DNA of 64,000 nucleotides from CAZABC01 sp964483405 (GCA_964483405.1 CAZABC010000011.1:9433-73432); one strand, 5' to 3'; counted from the stretch's first letter, positions 1-8,296 are shown. Translations and numbers: made by a program. Notes: generated by a model not told the origin, from the sequence alone.

Positions 1-304
1 GGGCGACGACCGCGACGGCGCCGACATCGGTCTTGTGGACGAGCCGATCGGCGACGGCCTTGACGACGACCCGCGCTCCCGGGAGGTCCGCCAGCCACGC
101 GTCGTCGAGCTCGGCGGCGGCCGCGACACCCGCCGCGCCCGGCCCCTCCGGTCCGCGGATGAAGCGCCACCGCGGGACGGCGATCCCGGCCGCGGCGAGG
201 AGCCCGAGGCCCTCCGGCTCGGGCAGCGTCGCCCGGCCATCGCGGCGTGCGGCGGCGACGATCGCCCGGATCGCGTGGAGATCCGGCGCCTCCGGGCGGC
301 TCAG
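1..304 (-). CDS. ADP-forming acyl-CoA ligase, ATP-grasp part (5' portion, cut by window edge)
   Basis: The reading frame entering the window edge encodes the start of an ATP-grasp_5 domain: a helix ending in LLAAAGIAVPRWRF, then the nucleotide-binding strand VVKAVADRLVHKTDVGAVAV, which resembles the VVK...HKTDVGG motif of ADP-forming acetyl/acyl-CoA synthetases (also seen in the complete copy at 15702). Such enzymes make ATP from acyl-CoA, ADP and phosphate, or run in reverse. No ATG, GTG or TTG start lies in this frame. The best candidate is a CTG at 304 that overlaps the stop of a 27-codon ORF (384-301), so the start is uncertain and a frameshift joining the two is possible. The rest lies outside the window. 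Confidence 0.6.
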   Translation of the reverse strand, partial: MSRPEAPDLHAIRAIVAAARRDGRATLPEPEGLGLLAAAGIAVPRWRFIRGPEGPGAAGVAAAAELDDAWLADLPGARVVVKAVADRLVHKTDVGAVAVVA

Positions 305-384
305 CTCACGGTCCCCGGAGCGCAGGTCACCCGCGTCGGCTCGATCACGAAGACCTCGCGGCCGATCGGTGACCACGCGACCAT
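301..384 (-). other. 27-codon ORF between LysE-like gene and acyl-CoA ligase
   Basis: A short frame opens at an ATG whose A is the last base of the upstream LysE-like stop codon (TGATG). It runs 27 codons and ends in a TGA overlapping the first possible codon of the ATP-grasp frame. It may be the true N-terminus of the acyl-CoA ligase separated by a one-base indel, a coupling leader, or chance. No similarity is recognised. Confidence 0.3.
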
Positions 385-1061
385 CAGATCACCCCGAGTC
401 CGTCGAGCGCCTTGACGAGGAACCAGGTGCCGAAGACGAGGCCGAGCCCGATCGTGATCGCCCGGTTCCGCCGCTCGAGGAAGTCGGAGAACGCGGCCAG
501 GAGCGTCTCTGCCCGGGCCGGTGCGACGAACGCGACGGCCAGGATGGCCAGGTGGATGCTCGAGGCCGCCACGACGAAGAGCAGGTAGGCGACGGTCGAT
601 CCGCCGAGACCCAGGTCCGCCTCGTCGATCGCGGCGATCGCGCCGAGGGTGAACACCCAGAACTTCGCGCTCAGGGCGATGAGGACCGCTCCGAGCAGGA
701 AGGCACGGCCCGGCGAAACGCCGTCGAAGAGCGCCATCCAGCGGGGCGGCGGCGCGTCCTCGTCGGGCTGGCGGAGGAGCTGCTTCGCCGCGACGACGTA
801 GAAGATGACCGCGACGACGAGCAGCAGGAGCGAGGCGAACGCGCTGGATCCGTCGTCGGCGGAGGCGGTCTCGCTCGGGCCGAGAATCAGCCCGAAGACG
901 AGCCCCTGGGCGAGCCGGGTCGCCGTCAGGCCGAGGACCCAGGCCGTCGCGGCCAGCCGACCGGCGGGGGAGCGCAGGAGCAGGATCGTGACGACGATCT
1001 GGACCGGGACGATCGCGCTCGCGATCGCGAGCGGCAGGAGCGTCAGGACGAGTTCGGACAA
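384..1061 (-). CDS. LysE/GAP-superfamily membrane protein
   Basis: A 225-residue protein with about six hydrophobic segments (roughly residues 5-30, 38-62, 75-95, 115-140, 150-180 and 205-222). The repeated-half layout and the N-terminal pattern LPLAIASAIVPVQIV followed by a small-residue-rich second helix resemble the LysE superfamily, in particular the GAP/Sap (sulfolipid-addressing) branch of exporters. The substrate cannot be told. The start is TTG at 1061, supported by GGAGGG about six bases upstream. Its stop overlaps the next small frame, and it lies downstream of the TetR gene on the same strand, so the two may be co-transcribed. Confidence 0.6.
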   Translation of the reverse strand: MSELVLTLLPLAIASAIVPVQIVVTILLLRSPAGRLAATAWVLGLTATRLAQGLVFGLILGPSETASADDGSSAFASLLLLVVAVIFYVVAAKQLLRQPDEDAPPPRWMALFDGVSPGRAFLLGAVLIALSAKFWVFTLGAIAAIDEADLGLGGSTVAYLLFVVAASSIHLAILAVAFVAPARAETLLAAFSDFLERRNRAITIGLGLVFGTWFLVKALDGLGVI

Positions 1062-1100
1062 GGCGCCCTCCGTATGCGGTCAGCGTAGCCCGCGCCGTCG

Positions 1101-1808
1101 TCAGGCGCTGCCGCGGATCCGCTCGAGACCGTCGAGGATCAGGTCGAGCCCGAACTCGAAGTCCAGCGGGACGGCGCTTGGCCCGGACATCGCCAGCTCG
1201 GCCATCGCGAGGAGATTCGGGTACTCGTCGGCGCGAAGACCGGCGGCCGTGGCCGCCGCGAGCTCGGGCGCGTCGGCCATGTCGTACGGCCAGGCCAGCT
1301 CCTGGAAGACGAACCCATAGGTGTGGCTGTCGAGGGCCATGAACGCGCGGCCGACCGTCGGCAGGTCGAAGCCCGCCCCGCGGAGGACCCCGATCGTCGC
1401 GTCGAGGTAGCGCAGTCGCGCCGGCCCGGGGTGGACGCGCGACTCGAGGACGACCCCCGCCCATGGGTGCCGCAGGAGCGCGGCGTGGACCGAGATCGCG
1501 CTCCGCCGGATCGCGCTCCGCCAGTCGGCATCGCTGTCTGGTGGTTCGACCTCGGCCATCACGAGATCGGCGAGCCCATCGAGGACGTCCTCCTTGCCGT
1601 CGACGTGCTTGTACAGCGACATCGCCTCGACGCGCAGCTCCTGACCGAGGCGGCGCATCGAGACCGCCTCGATCCCGTCGCGGTCGGCGAGCCGGAGAGC
1701 GGCTTCGAGGATCCGCTCACGGCTGAGCGGCGCTCGCGCCGCCGCGCCGGTCCCGTCTGGCATCGGCTGGTCTGGCATCGGCTGGTCTGGCATCGGCTGG
1801 TCTGGCAT
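1101..1808 (-). CDS. TetR/AcrR family transcriptional regulator
   Basis: A TetR-type repressor of up to 235 residues. After a repetitive leader, residues about 27-75 form the helix-turn-helix (RERILEAALRLADRDG, then MRRLGQELRVEAMSLYKHV). The remainder is a helical ligand domain of the TetR_C type. The gene begins with four in-frame ATGs, at 1808, 1793, 1778 and 1763, generated by a 15-bp tandem repeat coding MPDQP. The outermost ATG has a weak GGGG-type ribosome site, and the innermost gives a family-typical N-terminus. It is divergent from a reductase gene (1941), and three TetR-type operator sites lie between them, so autorepression and control of the reductase are likely. The ligand is unknown. 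Confidence 0.85.
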   Translation of the reverse strand: MPDQPMPDQPMPDQPMPDGTGAAARAPLSRERILEAALRLADRDGIEAVSMRRLGQELRVEAMSLYKHVDGKEDVLDGLADLVMAEVEPPDSDADWRSAIRRSAISVHAALLRHPWAGVVLESRVHPGPARLRYLDATIGVLRGAGFDLPTVGRAFMALDSHTYGFVFQELAWPYDMADAPELAAATAAGLRADEYPNLLAMAELAMSGPSAVPLDFEFGLDLILDGLERIRGSA

Positions 1809-1811
1809 CGG
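1758..1811. repeat. 15-bp tandem repeat creating four in-frame start codons
   Basis: The unit catcggctggtctgg recurs with cat at 1761, 1776, 1791 and 1806. Because 15 is a multiple of three, each copy adds an ATG and the residues MPDQP to the N-terminus of the TetR gene. Copy number could vary by slippage without breaking the frame. Confidence 0.9.
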
Positions 1812-1840
1812 CCTACCCCGCGTCGGCGCCTAGAGCGGGC

Positions 1841-1892
1841 TTGACAGGCTTACGGTGTAACCCTAGGCTTACAGCGTCAGCTTACAGTGTAC
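1841..1892 (+). promoter_or_regulatory. Promoter with three TetR-type operators
   Basis: A consensus -35 TTGACA (1841-1846) lies 17 bp from a TAGGCT -10 (1864-1869), directed at the reductase gene. Three copies of a TTAC-N3-GTAA type half-palindrome overlap or follow it: TTACGGTGTAA (1850-1860), TTACAGCGTCA (1869-1879) and TTACAGTGTAC (1882-1892). This pattern resembles operators reported for TetR-family repressors; assignment to the adjacent TetR gene is inference from position. Confidence 0.7.
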
Positions 1893-1940
1893 ACCCGGCG
1901 CCGATGGCCTCGGCGACGGATCCGATCCAGGGGAAGGCGT

Positions 1941-2903
1941 ATGCAGGCGATCATCCGACGGCGGTACGGTCCGCCCGGCGCGCTCGAGCTGCAGGATGTC
2001 GACCCGCCGACGATCGGGGACCATGAGGTCCTCGTCCGCGTCCGCGGCGCCGGGGTCAACCCCGCCGACTGGCACTTCATGCGCGGGCGTCCCTTCGTCC
2101 TCCGGCTCGCCGGGTACGGCGTGCGCTCGCCGAAGCGTCCGGGGCTCGGCAGCGATGTCGCGGGCGTGGTCGAGGCGGTCGGCCCGGCCGTGACCCGGCT
2201 GCGGCCGGGCGATGCGGTGTTCGGCTGGGGCCGCGCGACCTTCGCCGAGCTCGCGTCGGCGCGGGAGGACCTGCTCGAGCCGAAGCCCCAGAGCCTCTCG
2301 TTCGAGGCGGCGGCCGCCGTCCCGCTGGCGGCGATCACCGCGCTCCAGGGCCTTCGGGACACGGGCCGGCTGACCGCGGGTCAGTCGGTCATGATCGTCG
2401 GCGCCTCGGGCGGGGTCGGCTCGTTCGCCGTCCAGATCGCCAAGGCGCTCGGCGCGGAGGTGACGGGCGTCTGCAGCGCCCCGAACGTCGACCTCGTGCG
2501 GTCCATCGGCGCCGACCACATCATCGACCGTACCCGCGAAGTGGTCGTCGGGGGCGGGCGGCGCTACGACCTCATCTTCCAGCTCGGCGGCACGCTGTCG
2601 CCCGGCCGCCTCCGCCGTGCCCTCGCCCCGAAGGGCACGCTCGTCCTGAGCAGCGGAGACGGGCGCTTCAGCGGGATCGACCGGATCGTCATGGCGTCGC
2701 TGACGTCACCGTTCGTCGGCCAGCGGCTCGTCACCTGGGTGGCCGACGAGAACGGCACCGACCTCGCGACCGTCGCGGCACTCATCGAGTCGGGGGCGGT
2801 CCGGCCGGTCATCGACCGGACCTACCCGCTCCGCGAGGCCGCCGCCGCGATGGCCCACGTCGAGACCGGCCACACGCGAGGCAAGGTCGTCATCGTCCCC
2901 TGA
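1941..2903 (+). CDS. NAD(P)-dependent medium-chain reductase, quinone-oxidoreductase type
   Basis: A 320-residue MDR-superfamily oxidoreductase. Residues 1-115 form the GroES-like domain (GVNPADWHFMRG, then GSDVAGVVEAVG). The Rossmann domain carries the nucleotide motif GASGGVGSFAVQIAKALGA near residues 155-172. The zinc-ligating cysteines of alcohol dehydrogenases are absent, so a zinc-free NADPH reductase of quinones or enals is more likely. The start at 1941 is preceded by GGGGAAGG; the frame upstream is open but Arg-rich and unlike the family. The gene is divergent from the TetR gene and sits behind its operators, suggesting inducible detoxification. Confidence 0.85.
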   Translation: MQAIIRRRYGPPGALELQDVDPPTIGDHEVLVRVRGAGVNPADWHFMRGRPFVLRLAGYGVRSPKRPGLGSDVAGVVEAVGPAVTRLRPGDAVFGWGRATFAELASAREDLLEPKPQSLSFEAAAAVPLAAITALQGLRDTGRLTAGQSVMIVGASGGVGSFAVQIAKALGAEVTGVCSAPNVDLVRSIGADHIIDRTREVVVGGGRRYDLIFQLGGTLSPGRLRRALAPKGTLVLSSGDGRFSGIDRIVMASLTSPFVGQRLVTWVADENGTDLATVAALIESGAVRPVIDRTYPLREAAAAMAHVETGHTRGKVVIVP

Positions 2904-2945
2904 ATCCCGGCCCTGCGTGGCCGCGATCCGTGCCAGGAGGCAGCC

Positions 2946-3500
2946 ATGCTCACCCAGCTCATCGCCATCGCCGGCGTCGCGATCGTCGGGTCGATCGCCC
3001 TCGGGGTGATCTTCCTGCTCGGGATGCGGACGAAGTCGCCGCTCGTCCAGGGTCCGGTCATCTGGATCTCCAAGCGCTGGGTCAACCCGCGCCAGCTCCG
3101 GACCGCCGGCCGACCCGGCGCGTACGCCGCGATCATCCGGACCGTCGGGCGGACGTCCGGCCGCCGGTACGAGACGCCGGTCGGGGCGTTCGCCATCGAC
3201 GGCGGGTTCCTGATCTCGCTGCCCTACGGCACCCGCCCGCAGTGGCTGAAGAACGTCCTGGCCGCCGGCGGCGCCACGCTCGTCCACGAAGGGCGGACAT
3301 GGGCCGTCGACCGACCGGAGCTCGCGGCCACGGCCGACGTCGCGGCGCTGTTCCCCGAGGCGGAGCGGCGGACCCAGCAGCGATTCAAGGTGGACAGCGC
3401 CCTCCGCCTCCGGGCCGTGCCGGCGGCCGACGCGACCGACAAGCACGTTGCGGCCGACGCGCGTGCCGCGACCGACCGCGAGACGCTCGCCGCAGCCTGA
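2946..3500 (+). CDS. Deazaflavin-dependent nitroreductase (Ddn) family protein
   Basis: A 184-residue protein beginning with one transmembrane helix (about residues 5-26). A split-beta-barrel domain follows with the family pattern RTVGRTSGRRYETPVGAF and PQWLKNVLAAGGATL, matching the F420H2-dependent nitroreductase/quinone reductase family. These bind reduced F420 or related flavins and reduce quinones or nitro compounds at the membrane. The start has AGGAGG about six bases upstream. It lies 42 bp after the MDR reductase on the same strand, so both are probably in one TetR-controlled unit. F420 use is inferred from family only. Confidence 0.7.
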   Translation: MLTQLIAIAGVAIVGSIALGVIFLLGMRTKSPLVQGPVIWISKRWVNPRQLRTAGRPGAYAAIIRTVGRTSGRRYETPVGAFAIDGGFLISLPYGTRPQWLKNVLAAGGATLVHEGRTWAVDRPELAATADVAALFPEAERRTQQRFKVDSALRLRAVPAADATDKHVAADARAATDRETLAAA

Positions 3501-3603
3501 CCCGGCCCGAGCCACATCCGCCGCCGGCGGGCGAGGGCCGGGCCGCCGAGGTGACCAACGCCCCTAGCGTCGGGACCGCCGGCGGTCGCACCATCCGGCC
3601 TCG

Positions 3604-4740
3604 ATGACCGAGCAGCGCCGGCCCAGCTTCGGCTTCCCGCGGATGTACAACGAGCCGGGCGAGAAGCGCGCCTTCCTTCCGTCGCTGATGGCGACCCTCG
3701 CCGAGATCGGCGCGGACGTCTGCGTCGAAGCGGGATCGGGCGCCGGGATGGGTTACCCCGACGACGCCTACCGGGCGGTCTCGCCACGGGTGCGCGTCGT
3801 CGACGAGACGACGGCCTACGCCCAGGACGTCGTCGTCGTGCTCCGGGCGCCGGAGGGCCGCTACGAGCGGCTCCGGGCCGGCGCCATCCTGCTGTCGATG
3901 CTCCACTTCACGACCCGGCCGGAACGCGTCGAGATGCTCCGCGGCCTCGGGATCGAGGCCATCGCCCTCGACATGGTCACCGGCGACGACGGCCGGCGGC
4001 TGGTCCAGAACCTCCGGGACGTCGCCCGCAACGGGCTGGCCGCCGCGTTCGACGCGCTCGAGCGGCGCTGGCCGCCGCTCCTCTCGGCGGACCGCCTGCC
4101 GATCAGCGTCACGATCCTCGGCGCGGGTGGCGTCGGCAAGAACGCGATCGAGTGGGCCGCCAAGGCCGGCGACGACGAGCGCAACGCCCGCTTCATGCGC
4201 GACCACCTGCCGGGTGTCGAGGTGGTCGTCGTCGAGCAGAACCTGGCCGGCGACGAGGGCTACTTCCGGCGCCGGCTGGCGGCGACCGACGTCCTCGTCG
4301 ACGCGACCGCGCGCCGCGACACGTCGCGGCCGCTCTTCCCGAACGCCTGGCTCGGCTGGCTGCCGCCCCACGCCGTCGTCTGCGACCTGGCGGTCGACCC
4401 GTATCTCCTCGACGACGACCCGCCGGTCGTCCGTGGCATCGAGGGTATCCCCCAGGGGAACCTCGACCAGTGGGAGTTCGGCCCAGACGACCCGGCCTGG
4501 GACCGCCTGCCGCCGGGGATCCCGACCGCCAACCGACGGACCGTCGTCTCGTGCTACTCGTGGCCGGGTGTCCGGCCGGAGCCGTGCATGGAGCTGTACG
4601 GCTCGCAGGTCACGCCGCTCCTCAAGACGCTCGTCTGGTACGGCGGGCGGCCGGCGATCGGGCCGGACGTATCCTTCCACGGGCGGGCTCTGTGGCGGGC
4701 GAGCCTGAGCCGCTGGGTGAAGGAGAACGCCGTCGCCTGA
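3604..4740 (+). CDS. Alanine dehydrogenase/transhydrogenase-like protein
   Basis: A 378-residue protein with the AlaDh/PNT architecture. The N-terminal domain opens with FGFPRMYNEPGEKRAFLP, equivalent to the E-x-RV-L-P motif, and a central Rossmann domain carries ILGAGGVGKNAIEWAAKAG near residue 175. The alanine dehydrogenase catalytic His is matched by His101 (LSMLHFT), but the usual substrate-binding Lys in the VKVKEP segment is replaced by Arg81 (VVVLRAPE). The substrate may therefore differ from pyruvate/alanine, and the lysine/opine-type dehydrogenase branch is possible. The gene is followed 126 bp later by carbamate kinase on the same strand. Confidence 0.65.
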   Translation: MTEQRRPSFGFPRMYNEPGEKRAFLPSLMATLAEIGADVCVEAGSGAGMGYPDDAYRAVSPRVRVVDETTAYAQDVVVVLRAPEGRYERLRAGAILLSMLHFTTRPERVEMLRGLGIEAIALDMVTGDDGRRLVQNLRDVARNGLAAAFDALERRWPPLLSADRLPISVTILGAGGVGKNAIEWAAKAGDDERNARFMRDHLPGVEVVVVEQNLAGDEGYFRRRLAATDVLVDATARRDTSRPLFPNAWLGWLPPHAVVCDLAVDPYLLDDDPPVVRGIEGIPQGNLDQWEFGPDDPAWDRLPPGIPTANRRTVVSCYSWPGVRPEPCMELYGSQVTPLLKTLVWYGGRPAIGPDVSFHGRALWRASLSRWVKENAVA

Positions 4741-4866
4741 CGATCGCCGACCGGCACCGCGGATCCGTGACCGACGCCACTGGTCGGCGGTCGCGGGCCG
4801 GGCCCACCCTGCCGTCCGAGCGGGACGATGCCGTCGTCCCGCCACGACTCGAGTTCGAGGATACGG

Positions 4867-5832
4867 ATGTCCGAACAGCCGGCTCGCAAGGTCGCCGTCG
4901 TGGCGATCGGCGGCAACTCGCTCATCAAGGGCGACCACCAGAGCGTCGAGGACCAGTACGAGGCCGCGAAGGAGACGACCCTCCACATCGCCGAGATGAT
5001 CGAGGCGGGCTGGGACGTCGCGATCGGCCACGGCAACGGGCCGCAGGTCGGCTTCATCCTCCGCCGCTCCGAGATCGCCCACAAGGTCGAGGGCATGCAC
5101 GAGGTCCCCCTCGACGTCTGTGGCGCCGACAGCCAGGGCGCGATCGGCTACGCGCTCCAGCAGACCCTCCAGAACTGGCTGTTCAGGCGCGGGATCCGCA
5201 AGAACGTCGCGACGGTCGTCACGCAGGTCCTCGTGGACCGCGACGACCCGGCCTTCCAGAACCCCACCAAGCCCATCGGGGGCTTCATGGAGGAGGATGA
5301 GGCCAGGCGTCGCGAGACCACCATGGGCTGGTCGGTCGTCGAGGATGCCGGCCGCGGCTGGCGCCGGGTGGTGGCCTCGCCGCTGCCGAAGGAGGTCGTC
5401 GAGCTCGACACCGTCAAGGCGCTCCTCGATGCGGGTGTCGTCGTCATCACCGTCGGCGGCGGCGGCATCCCGGTCATCGACGGGGGCGGCGGTGAGTACC
5501 GCGGCACGGCGGCGGTCATCGACAAGGACTACGCCAGCAGCCTCCTCGCCCAGAGCATCGGAGCCGACCTGTTCCTCATCTCGACCGCCGTCGAGAAGGT
5601 CGCCCTCGACTACGGCAAGCCCGAGCAGCGCTGGCTGGACCGGATGACCGTCTCGGAGGCCAAGCGCTACCTGGTCGAGGGCGGGCACTTCCTGAAGGGC
5701 TCGATGGCGCCGAAGATCGAGGCGATCGTCTGGTACATGGAGGCGGGCGGGAAGCACGCCATCATCACGACCCCCGAGAACATCGCCCGGGCGCTGCGCG
5801 GCGAGACCGGGACCCACATCGTCCCGGACTGA
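4867..5832 (+). CDS. arcC: Carbamate kinase
   Basis: A 321-residue amino-acid-kinase-fold protein interconverting carbamoyl phosphate plus ADP with carbamate plus ATP. Diagnostic features are the N-terminal VVAIGGNSLIKG, the EVPLDVCGADSQGAIGY segment, the central VITVGGGGIPVID and the C-terminal GSMAPKIEAIVWY. Length matches the family. The start chosen is ATG 4867; an in-frame upstream start adds 13 atypical residues. No ornithine transcarbamylase or arginine deiminase lies nearby, so the carbamoyl-phosphate source is unclear; allantoin/oxamate or other amino-acid catabolism is possible. Confidence 0.93.
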   Translation: MSEQPARKVAVVAIGGNSLIKGDHQSVEDQYEAAKETTLHIAEMIEAGWDVAIGHGNGPQVGFILRRSEIAHKVEGMHEVPLDVCGADSQGAIGYALQQTLQNWLFRRGIRKNVATVVTQVLVDRDDPAFQNPTKPIGGFMEEDEARRRETTMGWSVVEDAGRGWRRVVASPLPKEVVELDTVKALLDAGVVVITVGGGGIPVIDGGGGEYRGTAAVIDKDYASSLLAQSIGADLFLISTAVEKVALDYGKPEQRWLDRMTVSEAKRYLVEGGHFLKGSMAPKIEAIVWYMEAGGKHAIITTPENIARALRGETGTHIVPD

Positions 5833-6054
5833 AGCGTCGCCGGCTAGCCCTGCGCCGGCTTCGTCCCCTGGACCCGGCGCCCCGGCGGCGCGACCGTCCG
5901 GGTCTCCGGATGCAGGCCGAACCGCAGGGCGTGGTCCGGCCACGCCGGGTCATCGGGCCGCCAGCTGTGGGTCTTCGCGCCGTGGGCATCGAGCTGGTCG
6001 ATGACCCCATCGACGCCGAGGACGAGCCGGCCGCCGTCGGCGAGATCGAGCGCA

Positions 6055-6744
6055 TTACGCCCGGCCCGATGCGCTTGCGCCGATGGCCTGACGAGGCCCG
6101 TCGGCTTGACCGGCTGCCCGACGATGGTGCTGACGAGCCTCGAAGGCGGGTGATGCGATGGGCCTCCGGGTCGCCCGGTCGGGGTCCAACGGGGGCGGCC
6201 ACGTAGGCCGGTCGGGGTCCGAACGACCACGGCCCGCCGACGGGGGCGTGGCTGAACGGCCCATATGTCCGGAGGGCCCACCAGGCCCGCTCGGGGATCG
6301 GTCCGCCCGGCCGGGCCGCAAGCAGGCCTCGACGTCGGCGTTCGACCGCGGCTGGTCGGTGAAGTCGAGGAGCGGCTCGATGAGCCCGTCGGCATCCGCC
6401 GCCGTCAGGCCGGTCGAGGTGAAGCGCCGGTCGTTGAGGCGCGCGGCGCGCAGCGACGGCTGCATCGCGACGTGGAACTCGGGGTAGTCCGCCCGGACCA
6501 CGGCGTGGAGGGTGATCCGCATGAGGGTCGCCTTGACGACCGCCAGGTCGACGAAGGCGCGGCCGAACTCGGCCGGATCAAAGCCCTCCATCCGGGTCCA
6601 CAGCGCGAGGTATGGCGAAGCGGGCCCCTGGGCCTGGAGCGCGACGACGCGATGGACCGCCGCGACCGCGTCGAGGGGCTCGCGGCGCAGCAGCAGCTGG
6701 CGCTGGAGGGTGGCCCGGTTGAGCTGGCGGGCGTCGAGCCGCAT
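6055..6744 (-). pseudogene. Winged-helix AlkZ-like protein, frameshifted
   Basis: The first ~140 residues (MRLDARQLNRATLQRQLLL; VVALQAQGPASPYLALW) are typical of the winged-helix HTH_42/AlkZ family of DNA glycosylase-like proteins, usually about 350-380 residues. After the NADVEA segment near 6325 this frame becomes meaningless, while a second frame continues the family with RAWWALRTYGPFSHAP and GPWSFGPRPAYVAAP to about 6180. Beyond that neither frame matches the family. A third frame is open to a stop at 5844 with unrecognised sequence (TIVGQPVKPTGLVRP, then VLGVDGVIDQLDAHG). At least one indel and loss of the C-terminal half are needed to explain it; a sequencing indel is possible for the first break. 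Confidence 0.7.
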
Positions 6745-6886
6745 GGCTCGCAAGGGTAGCGAACGTCGCCGACCGTCTCGCTGGACCGCCATGATCGCGG
6801 AGTCGCGCTGTGACGGCGGCACCGACCCGGGTGGCGCTCGACCTGGTCGTGCCTCGCGCTGCCAGGGCTCGCCGCGAAGCGGGCGG

Positions 6887-7861
6887 TCAGCTCGCCGGTG
6901 CCCGGACCCCGAAGCGGCTCCGGTAGTGGACCACCGCGAGCAGCAGCCCGGCGTTGACCAGGGTGGCGAGGATCGCCGACACCTGCTCGACGTAGAGGCT
7001 GACGATGGCGCCGGCCGTGAGTGCGACGACGAGACCGGTGATGCCGAGGGCGGTGCCGGCGCGCTCGCGGCCGCGGCCGAGGAAGGTCGCGGCGCCGAGC
7101 AGGAGGACGCCGGCGGCCCCCAGGACGGCGGCCTCCAGGCCATAGAAGAGCGGATCCGAGGGGCGCTCGACACGGTCGCCCGGGATGTCGACCGCGCGCT
7201 CGATGGCCTCGTGGAGCGTGGCGGGATCGACCAGCACGAAGACGACCAGGGAGAGGACCCAGCCGAGGCCGACGAGGCCGAGCCCGACCACCAGGAGCCG
7301 CCGGTACCGCCGACGCGGGAGATGGCCGTCCTCCCAGCGGGCGAGCCACTCCGGCGGGCTCGCCGCCGGCTCCCCGCCCGGGCGCCGGCGGAGGACGAGG
7401 AACAGGAGGATCAGGGCAAGGAGCAGCCCGTAGATGAGCGGCGCCGCCAGCGGGTAGAAGTAGTCGTTCGACGAGGTGATGAACTTGCCGACCTCGTCGA
7501 TGAACAGGCCGGTCCCCGCCCCGGTCAGGATGGCGGACACCGTCAGCGCCCAGCCCAGGCCCACGACGAGGATCAGGAGCGCGCCGCCGAGGAGGAGCGC
7601 CCCGCCCCACAGCATGTGGGCGATGTGGAGCTCACCGCCCCCGACCTGCGGGTAGCCGGTCGCCTGCAGGTACCACCGCGTCCCGACCACCGCCACGACG
7701 AACGCGACGATGACGAGCAGCAGGTAGCGCTCCGCGCCCGGCCGGACGAGCGTGCCCTCGCTCGGGACGGACGGCGGCTGACGGTCGATCGACGGCCGCC
7801 CGCCATCCATCACGAGCCCGGCGACCCCGCGGCGGCCCGGGCCTCGGTTTCGTACCGCCAC
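6887..7861 (-). CDS. Polytopic membrane protein of unknown function
   Basis: A protein of up to 324 residues with about seven transmembrane segments. A His-containing segment (ELHIAHMLWGGALLLGG) follows the first, and KFITSSNDYFYPLAAP lies between helices 3 and 4. A basic cytoplasmic loop (about residues 160-190) precedes further helices. I do not recognise a named family. The start could be GTG 7861 (weak GAGG upstream) or ATG 7810; the intervening 17 residues are Arg-rich and not diagnostic. The conserved His and charged residues inside helices hint at ion or haem/metal binding, which is speculation. Confidence 0.6.
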   Translation of the reverse strand: MAVRNRGPGRRGVAGLVMDGGRPSIDRQPPSVPSEGTLVRPGAERYLLLVIVAFVVAVVGTRWYLQATGYPQVGGGELHIAHMLWGGALLLGGALLILVVGLGWALTVSAILTGAGTGLFIDEVGKFITSSNDYFYPLAAPLIYGLLLALILLFLVLRRRPGGEPAASPPEWLARWEDGHLPRRRYRRLLVVGLGLVGLGWVLSLVVFVLVDPATLHEAIERAVDIPGDRVERPSDPLFYGLEAAVLGAAGVLLLGAATFLGRGRERAGTALGITGLVVALTAGAIVSLYVEQVSAILATLVNAGLLLAVVHYRSRFGVRAPAS

Positions 7862-7906
7862 CGGGCCTCGTCACGCCGCGCCATGATGCCCACCTGCGCT
7901 GCGAGC

Positions 7907-8296
7907 CTACCGGCCGAACGCACCCCTGACCCCGGGGCGCATGAAGTACCAGAGGATGACCGCCGAGATCACCGCGTTGCCGATGGCCGCCGATCCGATC
8001 GTCGAGCCCATGCCGTGTGTCAGCACCGCGAACAGGTCCACGAGGATGCGGACACCGAGCACGACGACGGCCAGCGTCCACGACCAGCCGGCGAGCGTGA
8101 AGAGGGCGCCGGCGACGAGGATCGTGAGCCCACCGGAGATGATCGACGCCCAGCCGCTGATCTGCGCAGCCTCGACGGCCGCCGCGAGCCCGAGCTTCGT
8201 GACGCCGAGCGCCTCGGTGCCGACGAGCAGCTGGAAGACGCCGCTCGCGGCCAGGAAGATCGCGATGATGGTGATCCCGAGGGGCCGTCCGCCCAT
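7907..8296 (-). CDS. Small four-helix membrane protein
   Basis: A 129-residue protein with four predicted transmembrane helices (about residues 7-27, 48-68, 71-92 and 100-121) and short loops. The start ATG has a strong GGGAGGGAAGG ribosome site. No catalytic motif is visible; the layout resembles small DUF-type integral membrane proteins common in high-GC bacteria. It lies 46 bp upstream of the larger membrane protein on the same strand, so an operon is likely. Confidence 0.6.
   Translation of the reverse strand: MGGRPLGITIIAIFLAASGVFQLLVGTEALGVTKLGLAAAVEAAQISGWASIISGGLTILVAGALFTLAGWSWTLAVVVLGVRILVDLFAVLTHGMGSTIGSAAIGNAVISAVILWYFMRPGVRGAFGR

Noticed and set aside
3385..5943. 850-codon minus-strand frame opposite the alanine-dehydrogenase-like and carbamate kinase genes
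   Set aside because: Antisense shadow of two well-supported genes.
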